In this document: positions 16,981 through 25,061 of the stretch, in pieces
Layout of the letters: every line of letters starts with the position of its first letter
Numbering within the stretch: position 1 is the first letter of the stretch
Source of the DNA: Verrucomicrobiales bacterium
GTDB taxonomy: Bacteria; Verrucomicrobiota; Verrucomicrobiia; Verrucomicrobiales; V1-33
Direction: 5' to 3'
Length of the DNA: 57,779 nucleotides
Assembly: GCA_947460575.1 (NCBI GenBank)
Contig: CANHIJ010000006.1
Span: 1 to 57,779, forward strand
Position numbers and translations under genes: made by a program
The notes under the pieces: model-generated
Database searches by the model: none
Seen by the model: the letters and a program-made list of their open reading frames with translations, nothing else
Told to the model about the DNA's origin: nothing

Positions 16981-18756
16981 ATGTCCGGCCCCCCTGCCCC
17001 GCCCGTCCGCCCTGCAATTTCCTCCCTGCGCTGGGTGCTGGGCTACCTCATGAAAGAAAAGGCCGTTTTCCTGCCTTCCCTAGCGGCGTTGTTTTTGACG
17101 GCGATGCTCTCCCTAGCCTTTCCTTGGTTTCTCAAGGAATTGATCGGCAATCCCACCGACGCCTTCAAGGCAGGCATTGATCCGGCCGCGGTCCTCGCCA
17201 AATCCAACCGGGTCGTCCTCGAATTGGTCGCCGTCCTGGCCCTCCAGGCCTTCGTCGCCTTTTGGCGCGTCCAGGGCTTCACCTATGCCGGGGAATCGGC
17301 CCTCAACCGCCTCCGCCGCGATCTCTTCAGCCACCTCGTCCGCCTCCCCATGCCTTTCTTCCAGGAACAACGCGCCGGAGCCCTGAGCAACCGCATCTCC
17401 GCCGACCTCGGCCTGGTCCGCGAGACCCTCCTCACCACCGTCCCCCAAGCCGTCCGGCAAACCGTGATTCTCATCGGTGGACTCTGCTTCATCTTCTTCG
17501 CCTCCTGGAAGCTCTCCCTCATCATGCTGGGAAGCGTGCCATTTGTGGTCCTAGCCATTGCCTTCTTCGGCAAAAAAGTGCGGGCTTTTTCCAAGGCCGC
17601 CCAGGATTCCCTCGCCGAAGCCGGCACCGTCATCGAAGAAACCGTGCAGGGCATCGCCGACGTCAAAGCCTTCACCAACGAACCCTTCGAGCAGACCCGC
17701 TATGATGGCGCCCTGCAACGCTTTTTCGGCGTCACCATGCGGGGCGCCAAAACCCGCGCCGCTTTTCTCTCCTTTATCATCTTCGCCCTCTTCGGCACCA
17801 TCGCCTTCGTCGCCTGGTTCGGGGCCCGCATGTTAGCCCACGGCGAAATCAACGGGACAAACTTCATTTCCTTCATCCTCTTCTCTATCTTTGTGGGGGC
17901 CTCGCTCGGTTCCTTCCCCGAAATCATCTCCCAGTTTCAGCAAACCGCCGGGGCCACCGAGCGCCTCCGCGAACTGCTCGAACTCTCCCCCGAGCGCACC
18001 GATGGCGACGCCGCCCGGGGACTCACCGGCTCCCTCGCCTTCGAGGATCTCTCCTTCCGCTACCCCGCCCGCCCCGAAGCCCTCGTGCTCAACGGCCTCA
18101 CCTTCCACATCAAACCCGGGCAGCGCGTCGCCCTGGTCGGCCCTTCCGGAGCCGGAAAATCCACCGTCTTCTCCCTCATTCTCGGCTTTAATCAGCCAGA
18201 GTCCGGCCAAATCCGCTTCGACGGCCAAGCAATCACTTCCCTCTCGCTGGAAGCCCTTCGCCAACAAATCGCCATCGTTCCCCAAGAAGTCCTCCTCTTT
18301 GGCGGCAGCATCCGTGAAAATATCGCCTACGGCAAACCCGGGGCCACGCTCGAAGAATTGCAGCAGGCCGCGCAGCAGGCCAACGCCTACGACTTCATCG
18401 CCGCTTTGCCCGAGAAATTTGAAACCCTGGTAGGTCCCCGGGGCACCAAGCTTTCCGGCGGCCAGCGCCAACGCATCGCCATCGCCCGCGCCATCCTCGC
18501 CGACCCCCGCATCCTCCTCCTCGACGAGGCCACCTCCGCCCTCGACTCCGAAAGCGAGCGCCTCGTCAATGAAGCCCTCGAGCGCCTCATGGCGGGCCGC
18601 ACTAGCCTGGTCATCGCCCACCGCCTCTCCACCGTCCGCCACGCCGACCACATCCTCGTATTTAACCAGGGCAAAATCGTCGAAAGCGGCACCCACGACG
18701 AACTCATTGCCCACAACGGCACCTACCGATTCCTCGTGGAAACGCAATTGGTCTAG
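16981..18756 (+). CDS. ABC exporter, fused permease-ATPase (MsbA/LmrA type)
   Basis: Half-transporter of 591 residues expected to work as a homodimer in the inner membrane. Residues about 20-335 form a six-helix ABC transmembrane domain (FPWFLKELIGNP, FFQEQRAGALSNRISAD). The nucleotide-binding domain follows, with Walker A GPSGAGKST (from G387), Q-loop IVPQEVLLF, signature LSGGQ (from L491), Walker B ILLLDEATSALD and the switch His in IAHRLS. The subfamily includes MsbA-like lipid flippases and peptide or drug exporters, so substrate is open. A GntR-like or other local regulator is not adjacent. The ATG at 16981 has no Shine-Dalgarno motif. Confidence 0.92.
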   Translation: MSGPPAPPVRPAISSLRWVLGYLMKEKAVFLPSLAALFLTAMLSLAFPWFLKELIGNPTDAFKAGIDPAAVLAKSNRVVLELVAVLALQAFVAFWRVQGFTYAGESALNRLRRDLFSHLVRLPMPFFQEQRAGALSNRISADLGLVRETLLTTVPQAVRQTVILIGGLCFIFFASWKLSLIMLGSVPFVVLAIAFFGKKVRAFSKAAQDSLAEAGTVIEETVQGIADVKAFTNEPFEQTRYDGALQRFFGVTMRGAKTRAAFLSFIIFALFGTIAFVAWFGARMLAHGEINGTNFISFILFSIFVGASLGSFPEIISQFQQTAGATERLRELLELSPERTDGDAARGLTGSLAFEDLSFRYPARPEALVLNGLTFHIKPGQRVALVGPSGAGKSTVFSLILGFNQPESGQIRFDGQAITSLSLEALRQQIAIVPQEVLLFGGSIRENIAYGKPGATLEELQQAAQQANAYDFIAALPEKFETLVGPRGTKLSGGQRQRIAIARAILADPRILLLDEATSALDSESERLVNEALERLMAGRTSLVIAHRLSTVRHADHILVFNQGKIVESGTHDELIAHNGTYRFLVETQLV

Positions 18757-18869
18757 CTATAATAATGGCGGACGACGGTTTGCTCCGGCCTCTGCCCCGT
18801 GCCAATGACCCAGAAATTTGATCTGCGGCCTCTCCAAAAATACCGTCTAGCCTCCTCCGCTTTCCCGCT

Positions 18870-19865
18870 ATGAAACCTCGCCTCGCCTCCCTCCTCCTGC
18901 TCCTGCTCCTTTCCAGCGCGGCGCTCCCCGGCCAGACCCCCGCGATCCCTGCCACACCGGCCCCGGCCAAACCCGCCGCGCCGCCCTCTAACAGACTAGC
19001 CCCCACCCAGGCCAACGTCCCGTACGGCTCCGATCCCCGCCAGGTCGTCGACTTCTGGCAAGCCGATACCGCCAAACCGGCCCCCTTTCTCATTTTCCTC
19101 CACGGCGGCAGTTGGATCAATGGCGACAAAAATGCCATCTACGACAACGGCCTCCTCACCTATCTCAAAGCTGGCATTTCCGTCGTCGCGGTCGAATACC
19201 GCCGCGTCCCCGCCGCCCACGCCGCGGGCCTCAAACCGCCCGTTCAGTGGCCCCTCCGCGATGCCGCCCGCGCCCTCCAGTTTGTGCGCCACCATGCCGC
19301 CGATTGGCACCTCGACAAATCCCGCGCCGCCGCTTCCGGTGGCTCCGCCGGTGCATGCTCCAGCCTCTGGCTCGCCCTCCATGCCGACCTCGCCGACCCC
19401 GCCAGCAGCGATCCCATTGCCCGCGAATCCACCCGCCTCACCTGCGCCGCCGTCAGCGGGGCCCAGACCTCCCTCGACCCCCAGCAAATGCAGGAGTGGA
19501 TCCCCAACAGCACCTACGGCGGACACGCCTTTGGCATCGACCCCCACCCCGAAACCCCTAACGGACAATTCCTCGCTTTCCTCCAAGCCCGCGAATCGAT
19601 CCTTCCCTGGATCCGGGAGTACTCGCCCTACGAACACGCCGACCGCGGTGATCCCCCCATCTACCTCGCTTACGGCTCCGCCCCCTCCCTAGGCCAGCCC
19701 CAAAAGGACCCCACCCACAGCGCCAACTTCGGAGTCAAACTGCAAGAAAAACTCCAGGCCGCGGGCGTCCCCTGCCAATTGCACTACCCAGGCTCACCTG
19801 GGGAAACCGCTCCCACCATGGCCGATTATATCTGCGCCCAACTCAACGGAAAACCCCAGCCTTGA
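18870..19865 (+). CDS. Exported alpha/beta hydrolase (BD-FAE/arylesterase-like)
   Basis: 331 residues with a signal peptide (MKPRLASLLLLLLLSSAALPG). The oxyanion-hole motif HGGSW is near residue 78, and the nucleophile elbow GGSAG has Ser159. These are hallmarks of the HSL/BD-FAE-type esterases, which often deacylate plant polysaccharide side chains or small esters. A candidate His lies in the C-terminal HYPGSPGE segment. It is followed at 82 bp by two DUF1080 genes, which supports a role in carbohydrate processing, but the substrate is not known. Confidence 0.82.
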   Translation: MKPRLASLLLLLLLSSAALPGQTPAIPATPAPAKPAAPPSNRLAPTQANVPYGSDPRQVVDFWQADTAKPAPFLIFLHGGSWINGDKNAIYDNGLLTYLKAGISVVAVEYRRVPAAHAAGLKPPVQWPLRDAARALQFVRHHAADWHLDKSRAAASGGSAGACSSLWLALHADLADPASSDPIARESTRLTCAAVSGAQTSLDPQQMQEWIPNSTYGGHAFGIDPHPETPNGQFLAFLQARESILPWIREYSPYEHADRGDPPIYLAYGSAPSLGQPQKDPTHSANFGVKLQEKLQAAGVPCQLHYPGSPGETAPTMADYICAQLNGKPQP

Positions 19866-19947
19866 AGCCTCCCGGTTCTTTTCCTCCGTTTCCTTTCTTC
19901 CAAAAATCGCCGAGAAATCCAGCCCTCTCGCTTCGTACCCCAAACTC

Positions 19948-20598
19948 ATGAAAAAATGCCTCTCGTTTGCCGTCGCCGCCGCCCTAGCGGCTTCTTTATT
20001 CACCGCCCGCGCCGATGAGGCCAAGGGCGAATGGAAATCCCTCTTCAACGGCAAGGACCTCAGCGGCTGGAAGGTCAATGAGGAAAACCCCACCGCCTTT
20101 AGCGTGGCCGACGGCGCCATCCACATCAAGGGCGGCCGCGCTCACCTCTTCTACGCCGGCGAAGTCGGCGGCGCCAAGTTCCGCAACTTTGAGTTCAAGG
20201 CCAAGGTGATGACCAAGAAAAACGCTAACAGCGGCATCTACTTCGCCACCGAGTACCAAAAGGACGGCTGGCCCGCCAAGGGCTACGAATGCCAAGTCAA
20301 TAACTCCTTCGACAAAGACCCTCGCCGCACCGCCAGCCTCTATGCCGTCAAGGACGTCACCGATAAACTGGTGCCCGACGACACCTGGTTCGACTACCAC
20401 ATCAAGGTCCAGGGCCAACAAATCACCATCAGCATCAACGGCAAAGTCGTCACCGAGTACACCGAAAAACCCGGCGACGTCCGCGGCGGTGGCATGGAAG
20501 GCCGCTGGATCAAGGAGGGCGGCACCTTTGCCTTCCAGGCCCACGACCCAGGCTGCGAAGCCTTCTACAAGGACATCATGGTCAAAACTCTGCCCTGA
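19948..20598 (+). CDS. DUF1080 (3-keto-disaccharide hydrolase-like) protein, copy 1
   Basis: 216 residues with a signal peptide (MKKCLSFAVAAALAASLFTARA). The family signature SLFNGKDLSGWKV is near residue 30. A concanavalin-like beta-sandwich follows, with FEFKAKVMTKKNANSGIYF and KGYECQVNN. Some DUF1080 members act on 3-keto-glycosides made by oxidation of sugars; others are only binding modules. A related but diverged paralogue lies 107 bp downstream, and a sugar isomerase/epimerase lies at 23222-24226 on the other strand. Confidence 0.88.
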   Translation: MKKCLSFAVAAALAASLFTARADEAKGEWKSLFNGKDLSGWKVNEENPTAFSVADGAIHIKGGRAHLFYAGEVGGAKFRNFEFKAKVMTKKNANSGIYFATEYQKDGWPAKGYECQVNNSFDKDPRRTASLYAVKDVTDKLVPDDTWFDYHIKVQGQQITISINGKVVTEYTEKPGDVRGGGMEGRWIKEGGTFAFQAHDPGCEAFYKDIMVKTLP

Positions 20599-20645
20599 GC
20601 CCTAACCTGGAGCGCCCCCCAACCCTAAGCCAAACCACTCCGCCT

Positions 20646-20680
20646 GCGGCGGCCCGGTCCTTTGACCCGGCCGCCGCTTT
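20646..20680 (+). terminator. Possible terminator hairpin between the DUF1080 genes
   Basis: GCGGCGGCCCGG (20646-20657) pairs with CCCGGCCGCCGC (20666-20677) in 11 of 12 positions around an 8-base loop, followed by only TTT. It could attenuate transcription between the two paralogues. Confidence 0.45.
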
Positions 20681-20705
20681 GCTGATCCCCTAGCCCATTC
20701 GCCTT

Positions 20706-21359
20706 ATGTTCCTCCGCTCTCTCTTCCTCTCCTCCTGCCTGCTCGCCTCCGCCTCCGCCCAGGTCGCCACCCCACTCTTCAACGGCAAGGACCTGTCCGG
20801 CTGGACCACCAGCGACGGCAAACCCGTCACCGCTGGCTGGGTCGTCGAACCGGGCGGCATCCTCCACCGCGCCGCTAAGGGCGGCGACCTCTTCACCGCG
20901 AGCGAATACGGCAATTTCGAACTCTCTTGGGAATGGAAAATCTCCCCTGGCGGCAACAGCGGCCTCAAATACCGCGTCCAAGCCTATCCAGAAAAAGGCT
21001 TCCTCGGCTGCGAATACCAAATCCTCGACGACCTCAACCACCCCGATGGAAAAATCGGGCCACACCGCCAAACCGCTGCCCTCTACGACATCCTCCCCCC
21101 TTCGCCTAGCAAGCCTCTCCTCCCGGTCGGCCAGTGGAATCTTTCCAAAGTGGTAGTCAAAGACCAGACCTTTGAGCACTGGCTTAATGGCCAAAAGGTC
21201 CTCGCCGTTGACCTAACTAGCGATGTCTTCAAGACCGCGCGCGCCCAGAGCAAGTTCAAGGCCGCGGTCGGCTTCGCGGAAAACCCCAAAGGCCGCATCA
21301 TGATCCAGGACCACCAGGATGAAGCCTGGTTCCGCCATATCACGCTCAAGCCGCTCTGA
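20706..21359 (+). CDS. DUF1080 (3-keto-disaccharide hydrolase-like) protein, copy 2
   Basis: 217 residues with a signal peptide (MFLRSLFLSSCLLASASAQ) and the same signature, PLFNGKDLSGWTT. The core includes FELSWEWKISPGGNSGLKYR, GCEYQILDD and HWLNGQKVLAVD. It is more typical of the large DUF1080 family than copy 1, and the two share only the fold-level motifs, so the tandem pair probably has different substrates. Its stop is 4 bp from the convergent stop of the permease gene. Confidence 0.88.
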   Translation: MFLRSLFLSSCLLASASAQVATPLFNGKDLSGWTTSDGKPVTAGWVVEPGGILHRAAKGGDLFTASEYGNFELSWEWKISPGGNSGLKYRVQAYPEKGFLGCEYQILDDLNHPDGKIGPHRQTAALYDILPPSPSKPLLPVGQWNLSKVVVKDQTFEHWLNGQKVLAVDLTSDVFKTARAQSKFKAAVGFAENPKGRIMIQDHQDEAWFRHITLKPL

Positions 21360-21363
21360 GCCC

Positions 21364-22551
21364 TCAGAGCGCCCGCAGCGCGGCGGCAATCGGCAGCCGC
21401 GCCGCCCGCAGCGCCGGAAACAGCCCCCCGCAAATCCCTAGCCCACAGGCCAGGGCAATGGCCTGCCCCAACAGCAGCGGCGTCACCGCAAAGGCAAAAG
21501 TCACCTGACTAAACGTCTGGAAATTCATCGTAGCCGCCTGGTACCCGTCAAAGGCCAGCCAGGCGGCCCCCGCCCCCACCGCCCCTCCCGCCAAGGCCAA
21601 GCACAGGGACTCCACCAGCACCGAGGCCACCACCGGAGCCGCCCCAAACCCAATCGCCCGCAGCGTGGCGATCTCCCGCGTGCGCGCCGACACTGCGCTG
21701 TACATCGTGTTGAGCGCCCCAAACAGCGCTCCCACCGCCATCATCGCCGCGATGAAAACCCCAATCCCCATGATGAATCCAGAGGTTAAACTGCTCTGGT
21801 CCGCGTAGTGGTCGGAGAGCCGGGCCGCTTTGACCTCCAACTGAGGGTTGGCCCCCAGCGCCTCCTGAAAGCCCGCAAAAGCCTCGGCCGACTCGAGCCG
21901 AACGTACACCGACTGGAAGCCGGACGGCCGGTGGTACGCCGGCTGCAGCACCGCCGCATCGGTCCAAATCTCCGATTCCCCAATCCCCCCGCCCGTCGCA
22001 AACACGCCCACGACATCCCAACTATTCTGCCCCACTTGCAGCCGACGCCCCACCTCGAGCCCCGCAAAGGCCCGCGCTGCGCCCGCCCCCACGATCACTT
22101 CATTTTTTCCTAACTCAAAGCGCCGACCCTCCACCATCCGGATGTCCCCGCGCACCGCAAAGGCCGCCGCCCCCACCCCGCGCAAAGGCACGTTAGCGCT
22201 CGTGCCAGTGGAACGCTTCAGCACGTCGATGATGACAAACAACTCCGCAGAGGCCAAGGCCCCCTCCGCTCCCTGCAAAACCCCCGGAGCGTCCCCGATC
22301 AGCCGCGCCTCTTCCCGACTCAACCCGCTCGTCATTTCGCTGTCCGCCCCCGCCCGCAGCACGATGGCCGCATCCGGCGCCCCCGAAACCGTCATCGCCC
22401 GCCGGAAGCCCGCCGCAATCGCCAACACCCCCGTCAGCACCGCCACCACCCCCGCAATGCCCACCGCCGCCGCCACCGCCGAACCCCACCGCGCCGGAAT
22501 GCTCCGCAGGTTGAAGGCCGCGATCGAACAGATCTGAGCAAGCGTATTCAC
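21364..22551 (-). CDS. FtsX/MacB-type ABC transporter permease
   Basis: 395 residues in the classic layout: one N-terminal helix (about 22-48), a large extracytoplasmic domain (about 50-255) and three C-terminal helices with the FtsX signature RTREIATLRAIGFG and a PALRAARLPIAAALRAL tail. Such proteins work with a MacB/LolD-like ATPase in lipoprotein transport, macrolide export or mechanotransmission. Neither an ATPase nor a fusion partner is adjacent, so it is an orphan permease here, or the ATPase is encoded elsewhere. Confidence 0.87.
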   Translation of the reverse strand: MNTLAQICSIAAFNLRSIPARWGSAVAAAVGIAGVVAVLTGVLAIAAGFRRAMTVSGAPDAAIVLRAGADSEMTSGLSREEARLIGDAPGVLQGAEGALASAELFVIIDVLKRSTGTSANVPLRGVGAAAFAVRGDIRMVEGRRFELGKNEVIVGAGAARAFAGLEVGRRLQVGQNSWDVVGVFATGGGIGESEIWTDAAVLQPAYHRPSGFQSVYVRLESAEAFAGFQEALGANPQLEVKAARLSDHYADQSSLTSGFIMGIGVFIAAMMAVGALFGALNTMYSAVSARTREIATLRAIGFGAAPVVASVLVESLCLALAGGAVGAGAAWLAFDGYQAATMNFQTFSQVTFAFAVTPLLLGQAIALACGLGICGGLFPALRAARLPIAAALRAL

Positions 22552-22610
22552 AGGGCGCTACAACTCGATTCTCCTAGCCACAGGCGACCGCCCCGCCGCC
22601 CCCTGGCGCC

Positions 22611-22645
22611 ACCTCAAAAGGCGGAGCCCCCGCGGGAGCTCCGCC
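22611..22645 (-). terminator. Intrinsic terminator after the YlbF-family gene
   Basis: Read on the minus strand, GGCGGAGC pairs with GCTCCGCC (22638-22645 with 22620-22627). The loop contains CCCGCGGG, which can extend the stem. A TTTT run (22616-22619) follows. It lies 26 bp past the stop of the YlbF-family gene and separates it from the permease gene. Confidence 0.7.
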
Positions 22646-22670
22646 GCCTCATTAGTTCGAAAACTCGGAG

Positions 22671-23114
22671 TTAGTGGCACCCGCAACCTTCTCCACAGCT
22701 GCCGCCGCTCTGTTCGGGGGCGAGCTCATTTTCCCGCGGGATGCGCCCCAATTCCAGGGTCCGGCTGACGTAGGCCATGATGAAGCTTTCCATTTCCTGG
22801 AGCAGGCCGCGCGCCTGCATGAAGGCCTGCACGGGAGGCTCATTCAAGGTGACCCGGCGCAGTTCCTCAAAAGCCTGGCCCTCGTCCTCGGAAATCGCTT
22901 CCCCGGCCATTTCCTTCCGCTGCAACTGCTCGCTCATTTCGGCAAGCTTAGCGTAGCCCGCCGTGGCCGCGGGGTCATTCATGAACCGGGCAATCTGCTC
23001 GCGGGCATTGCCGACATTGTCGTCCTCCAGCAAGGCCTCACAGAGTTCCCGGATCTTGTCGCCCAGGTCCACCTTCTGCACGCGGTCGTCGTCTACTCCA
23101 ATAATTAAGCTCAT
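22671..23114 (-). CDS. YlbF/YmcA-family protein with C-terminal Cys tail
   Basis: 147 residues from the ATG at 23114 (MSLIIGVDDDRVQ). The longer frame upstream reads as low-complexity non-coding sequence. The body is an all-helical YlbF/YmcA fold: LCEALLEDDNVGNAREQI, DPAATAGYAKLAEMSEQLQ, FMQARGLLQEMESFI. In Bacillus, YlbF, YmcA and YaaT form a complex that carries iron-sulfur clusters and affects RNA processing and development. The C terminus here ends SGGSCGEGCGCH, a likely metal-binding tail very like that of the SdaA in this window. Followed by an intrinsic terminator; upstream lies the sugar isomerase gene, 107 bp away. Confidence 0.82.
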   Translation of the reverse strand: MSLIIGVDDDRVQKVDLGDKIRELCEALLEDDNVGNAREQIARFMNDPAATAGYAKLAEMSEQLQRKEMAGEAISEDEGQAFEELRRVTLNEPPVQAFMQARGLLQEMESFIMAYVSRTLELGRIPRENELAPEQSGGSCGEGCGCH

Positions 23115-23186
23115 AATGGGCACCGATACCCCATTCCGGCAAGCCCTGCCACCTCGGAATTCGGGAAATTCCCCTCCCCCCAACCT

Positions 23187-23211
23187 CTCCCCCGCGCCCC
23201 GCGCGGGGGAG
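23187..23211. other. GC-rich hairpin between isomerase and YlbF-family genes
   Basis: CTCCCCCGCG (23187-23196) and CGCGGGGGAG (23202-23211) form a perfect 10-bp stem with a 5-base loop. No T-run follows on the minus strand, so it may be an RNA-stability or pausing element rather than a terminator. Confidence 0.5.
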
Positions 23212-23221
23212 AAACCACCGC

Positions 23222-24226
23222 TCACGACTGCTTGGATTTGTCGAACTGGGCGTCGAATACAATCTTGGAACTTGGGAAGTCCACCCGCTTGGTGAACGCG
23301 CAGCTTTCCGCCGCCCCGAATTCCCGGTCCATCCCGCCGTCTTCCCACTCAATGCTGAGCGGCCCGGCATAGCCGATATCGTTGAGCGCCCGGATGATCT
23401 TTTCAAAGTTGATATTGCCCCGGCCTACCGACTTGAAGTCCCAATAGCGGTTCGGCTTGTGGAAGTCCACATGCCCGCCAAAAACTCCCGCCTCCGCGCC
23501 ACTGTCGCCCCAAGCCACATCCTTCATGTGCACGTGGAAAATCCGGTCGTGGAATTTGCGGATGAACCCCACGTAGTCCACCCCTTGATAGCCAAAGTGG
23601 CTAGGATCATAATTAAATCCAAAGGCTGGATGGTAGTCCAGGGCCTGCAGCGCCCGCTCCGCGCTGGCGATGTCGAAGGCAATCTCGGTGGGATGCACTT
23701 CCAGGGCATAGCGAATCCCCAGCTTCTGGTATTCATCGAGAATCGGTTTGAAGCGGCGCGCGAAATCCTTAAATCCATTTTCAATCTGCCCCGGCAGCAC
23801 CGGCGGAAAGCTGTAGCAGAGATGCCAAATGCTCGACCCAGTGAACCCATTGACCACCTTGACCCCAAAGCGAGCGGCCGCCTGGGCCGTCTTGATCAAT
23901 TCCTCGGCGGCCCGCTGGCGCACCCCTTCAGGATTGCCGTCCCCGTAAATATAATCCGGCAAAATCGTCTGGTGCCGTTCGTCGATAAGGTCGCAGACCG
24001 CCTGCCCTACCAGGTGCGTGGAAATGGCGTGGCACTGGAGCCCGTGAGCTTGGAGCTGCTGGCGACGCTGGTCACAATACGCCTGGTCGGCTTTGGCCAC
24101 TTCAAAGTGGTCCCCCCAGCAAGCGAGCTCCACGCCATCATAGCCAAATGATTTGGCCTTGCTCAGCATGGTCTCAATGGGCAAATCGGCCCACTGGCCG
24201 GTGAAAAGTGTTACGGGTCTAGGCAT
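23222..24226 (-). CDS. Sugar phosphate isomerase/epimerase (TIM barrel, AP endonuclease 2 family)
   Basis: 334 residues from the ATG at 24226 ([20 protein letters not shown]). The longer frame to 24355 overlaps the divergent region and is rejected. The xylose-isomerase-like TIM barrel shows the usual metal-binding residues: Glu in [11 protein letters not shown], Asp/His in [11 protein letters not shown], His in HVHMKD and Glu in SIEWEDGG. Members act on keto-sugars or cyclitols and often accompany DUF1080 proteins and oxidoreductases in PVC genomes. No dehydrogenase is adjacent here. The exact substrate is unknown. Confidence 0.88.
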   Translation of the reverse strand: MPRPVTLFTGQWADLPIETMLSKAKSFGYDGVELACWGDHFEVAKADQAYCDQRRQQLQAHGLQCHAISTHLVGQAVCDLIDERHQTILPDYIYGDGNPEGVRQRAAEELIKTAQAAARFGVKVVNGFTGSSIWHLCYSFPPVLPGQIENGFKDFARRFKPILDEYQKLGIRYALEVHPTEIAFDIASAERALQALDYHPAFGFNYDPSHFGYQGVDYVGFIRKFHDRIFHVHMKDVAWGDSGAEAGVFGGHVDFHKPNRYWDFKSVGRGNINFEKIIRALNDIGYAGPLSIEWEDGGMDREFGAAESCAFTKRVDFPSSKIVFDAQFDKSKQS

Positions 24227-24332
24227 GGTCGGTGGTTGGTTGACGAGAATCGTTCGGGATTGCGCCGCGCAAGCGACGCGCAGACCAATGCCATGCCTCC
24301 CCGGCCCCCTGCAATCAAAAACCTCCACCGAC

Positions 24333-25061
24333 ATGCCCTCCGCTGACCTGCCCACCTCCCACCCCCGCTACCTGTCGCTCCTCACCCGCGAGCGCATCGT
24401 TGCCGGGGTAGCACGCGGCGTCACCTCCCTCCACGGCCTCATCGCCCACGGCCGCGGCGAAGCGTTCGACTACCTCCTCGGCGAGCGCACCCACCCCTTC
24501 GCAGAAGGCGCCATCGCCGCCGCCGCCGCCGCCCTCCGCGCCGCCCGCCATCCCGTCATCTCCGTCAACGGCAACGCCTGCGCCCTCGCCGCCACAGAAC
24601 TCGTCGCCCTCGCCAACACTTGCGGCGCCGCCCTCGAGGTCAACATCTTCCACACCTCCCCAGCCCGCGAACAAGCCATCCGCGACATGCTCCGGGAATG
24701 CGGCGCCCCTCGCGTGCTGCTTCCTAGCCAAACCCACGCGATCGAACACATCGACCACAACCGCAAGTGGGTCCACCCCGAAGGCATCTTCATCGCCGAT
24801 GTCGTCTGCGTCCCCCTCGAAGATGGCGACCGCTGCCAAGCCCTCGTTGACAATGGCAAGGTGGTCATCACCATCGACCTCAATCCCCTCTCCCGCACCG
24901 CCCGCACCGCCCACATCACCATCGTCGACAACCTGACGCGCTGCCTACCCCTCCTGGTAGACGCCGCCGCCAAGGCCGACCCGGCCGCCAGCTCGAACTG
25001 GAACAACCGCGCAGCCCTAGCCGCGGCGGAACAGGCTATCCGCCAGCCCCGCCTCGCCTAG
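24333..25061 (+). CDS. Archaeal-type 4-phosphopantoate--beta-alanine ligase (phosphopantothenate synthetase, COG1701)
   Basis: In archaea this enzyme joins 4-phosphopantoate and beta-alanine with ATP to make 4'-phosphopantothenate for CoA. The 242 residues from the ATG at 24333 keep the family landmarks along the whole length: [42 protein letters not shown], the [13 protein letters not shown] loop, [10 protein letters not shown] and ITIVDN. Archaeal proteins are only slightly longer. It is not PanC, which carries HIGH-type nucleotidylyltransferase motifs. The pathway partner, pantoate kinase (GHMP family), is not in this window. The gene stands alone, divergent from the isomerase (106 bp). 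Its stop overlaps the convergent CotH stop within CTAG. Codon use matches its neighbours, so any transfer is old. Confidence 0.88.
   Translation: MPSADLPTSHPRYLSLLTRERIVAGVARGVTSLHGLIAHGRGEAFDYLLGERTHPFAEGAIAAAAAALRAARHPVISVNGNACALAATELVALANTCGAALEVNIFHTSPAREQAIRDMLRECGAPRVLLPSQTHAIEHIDHNRKWVHPEGIFIADVVCVPLEDGDRCQALVDNGKVVITIDLNPLSRTARTAHITIVDNLTRCLPLLVDAAAKADPAASSNWNNRAALAAAEQAIRQPRLA

Noticed and set aside
23115..23348. 78-residue N-terminal extension of the YlbF-family gene
   Set aside because: Gly/Arg-rich, runs through a strong hairpin and into the end of the isomerase gene; the body begins at MSLIIGVDDD.
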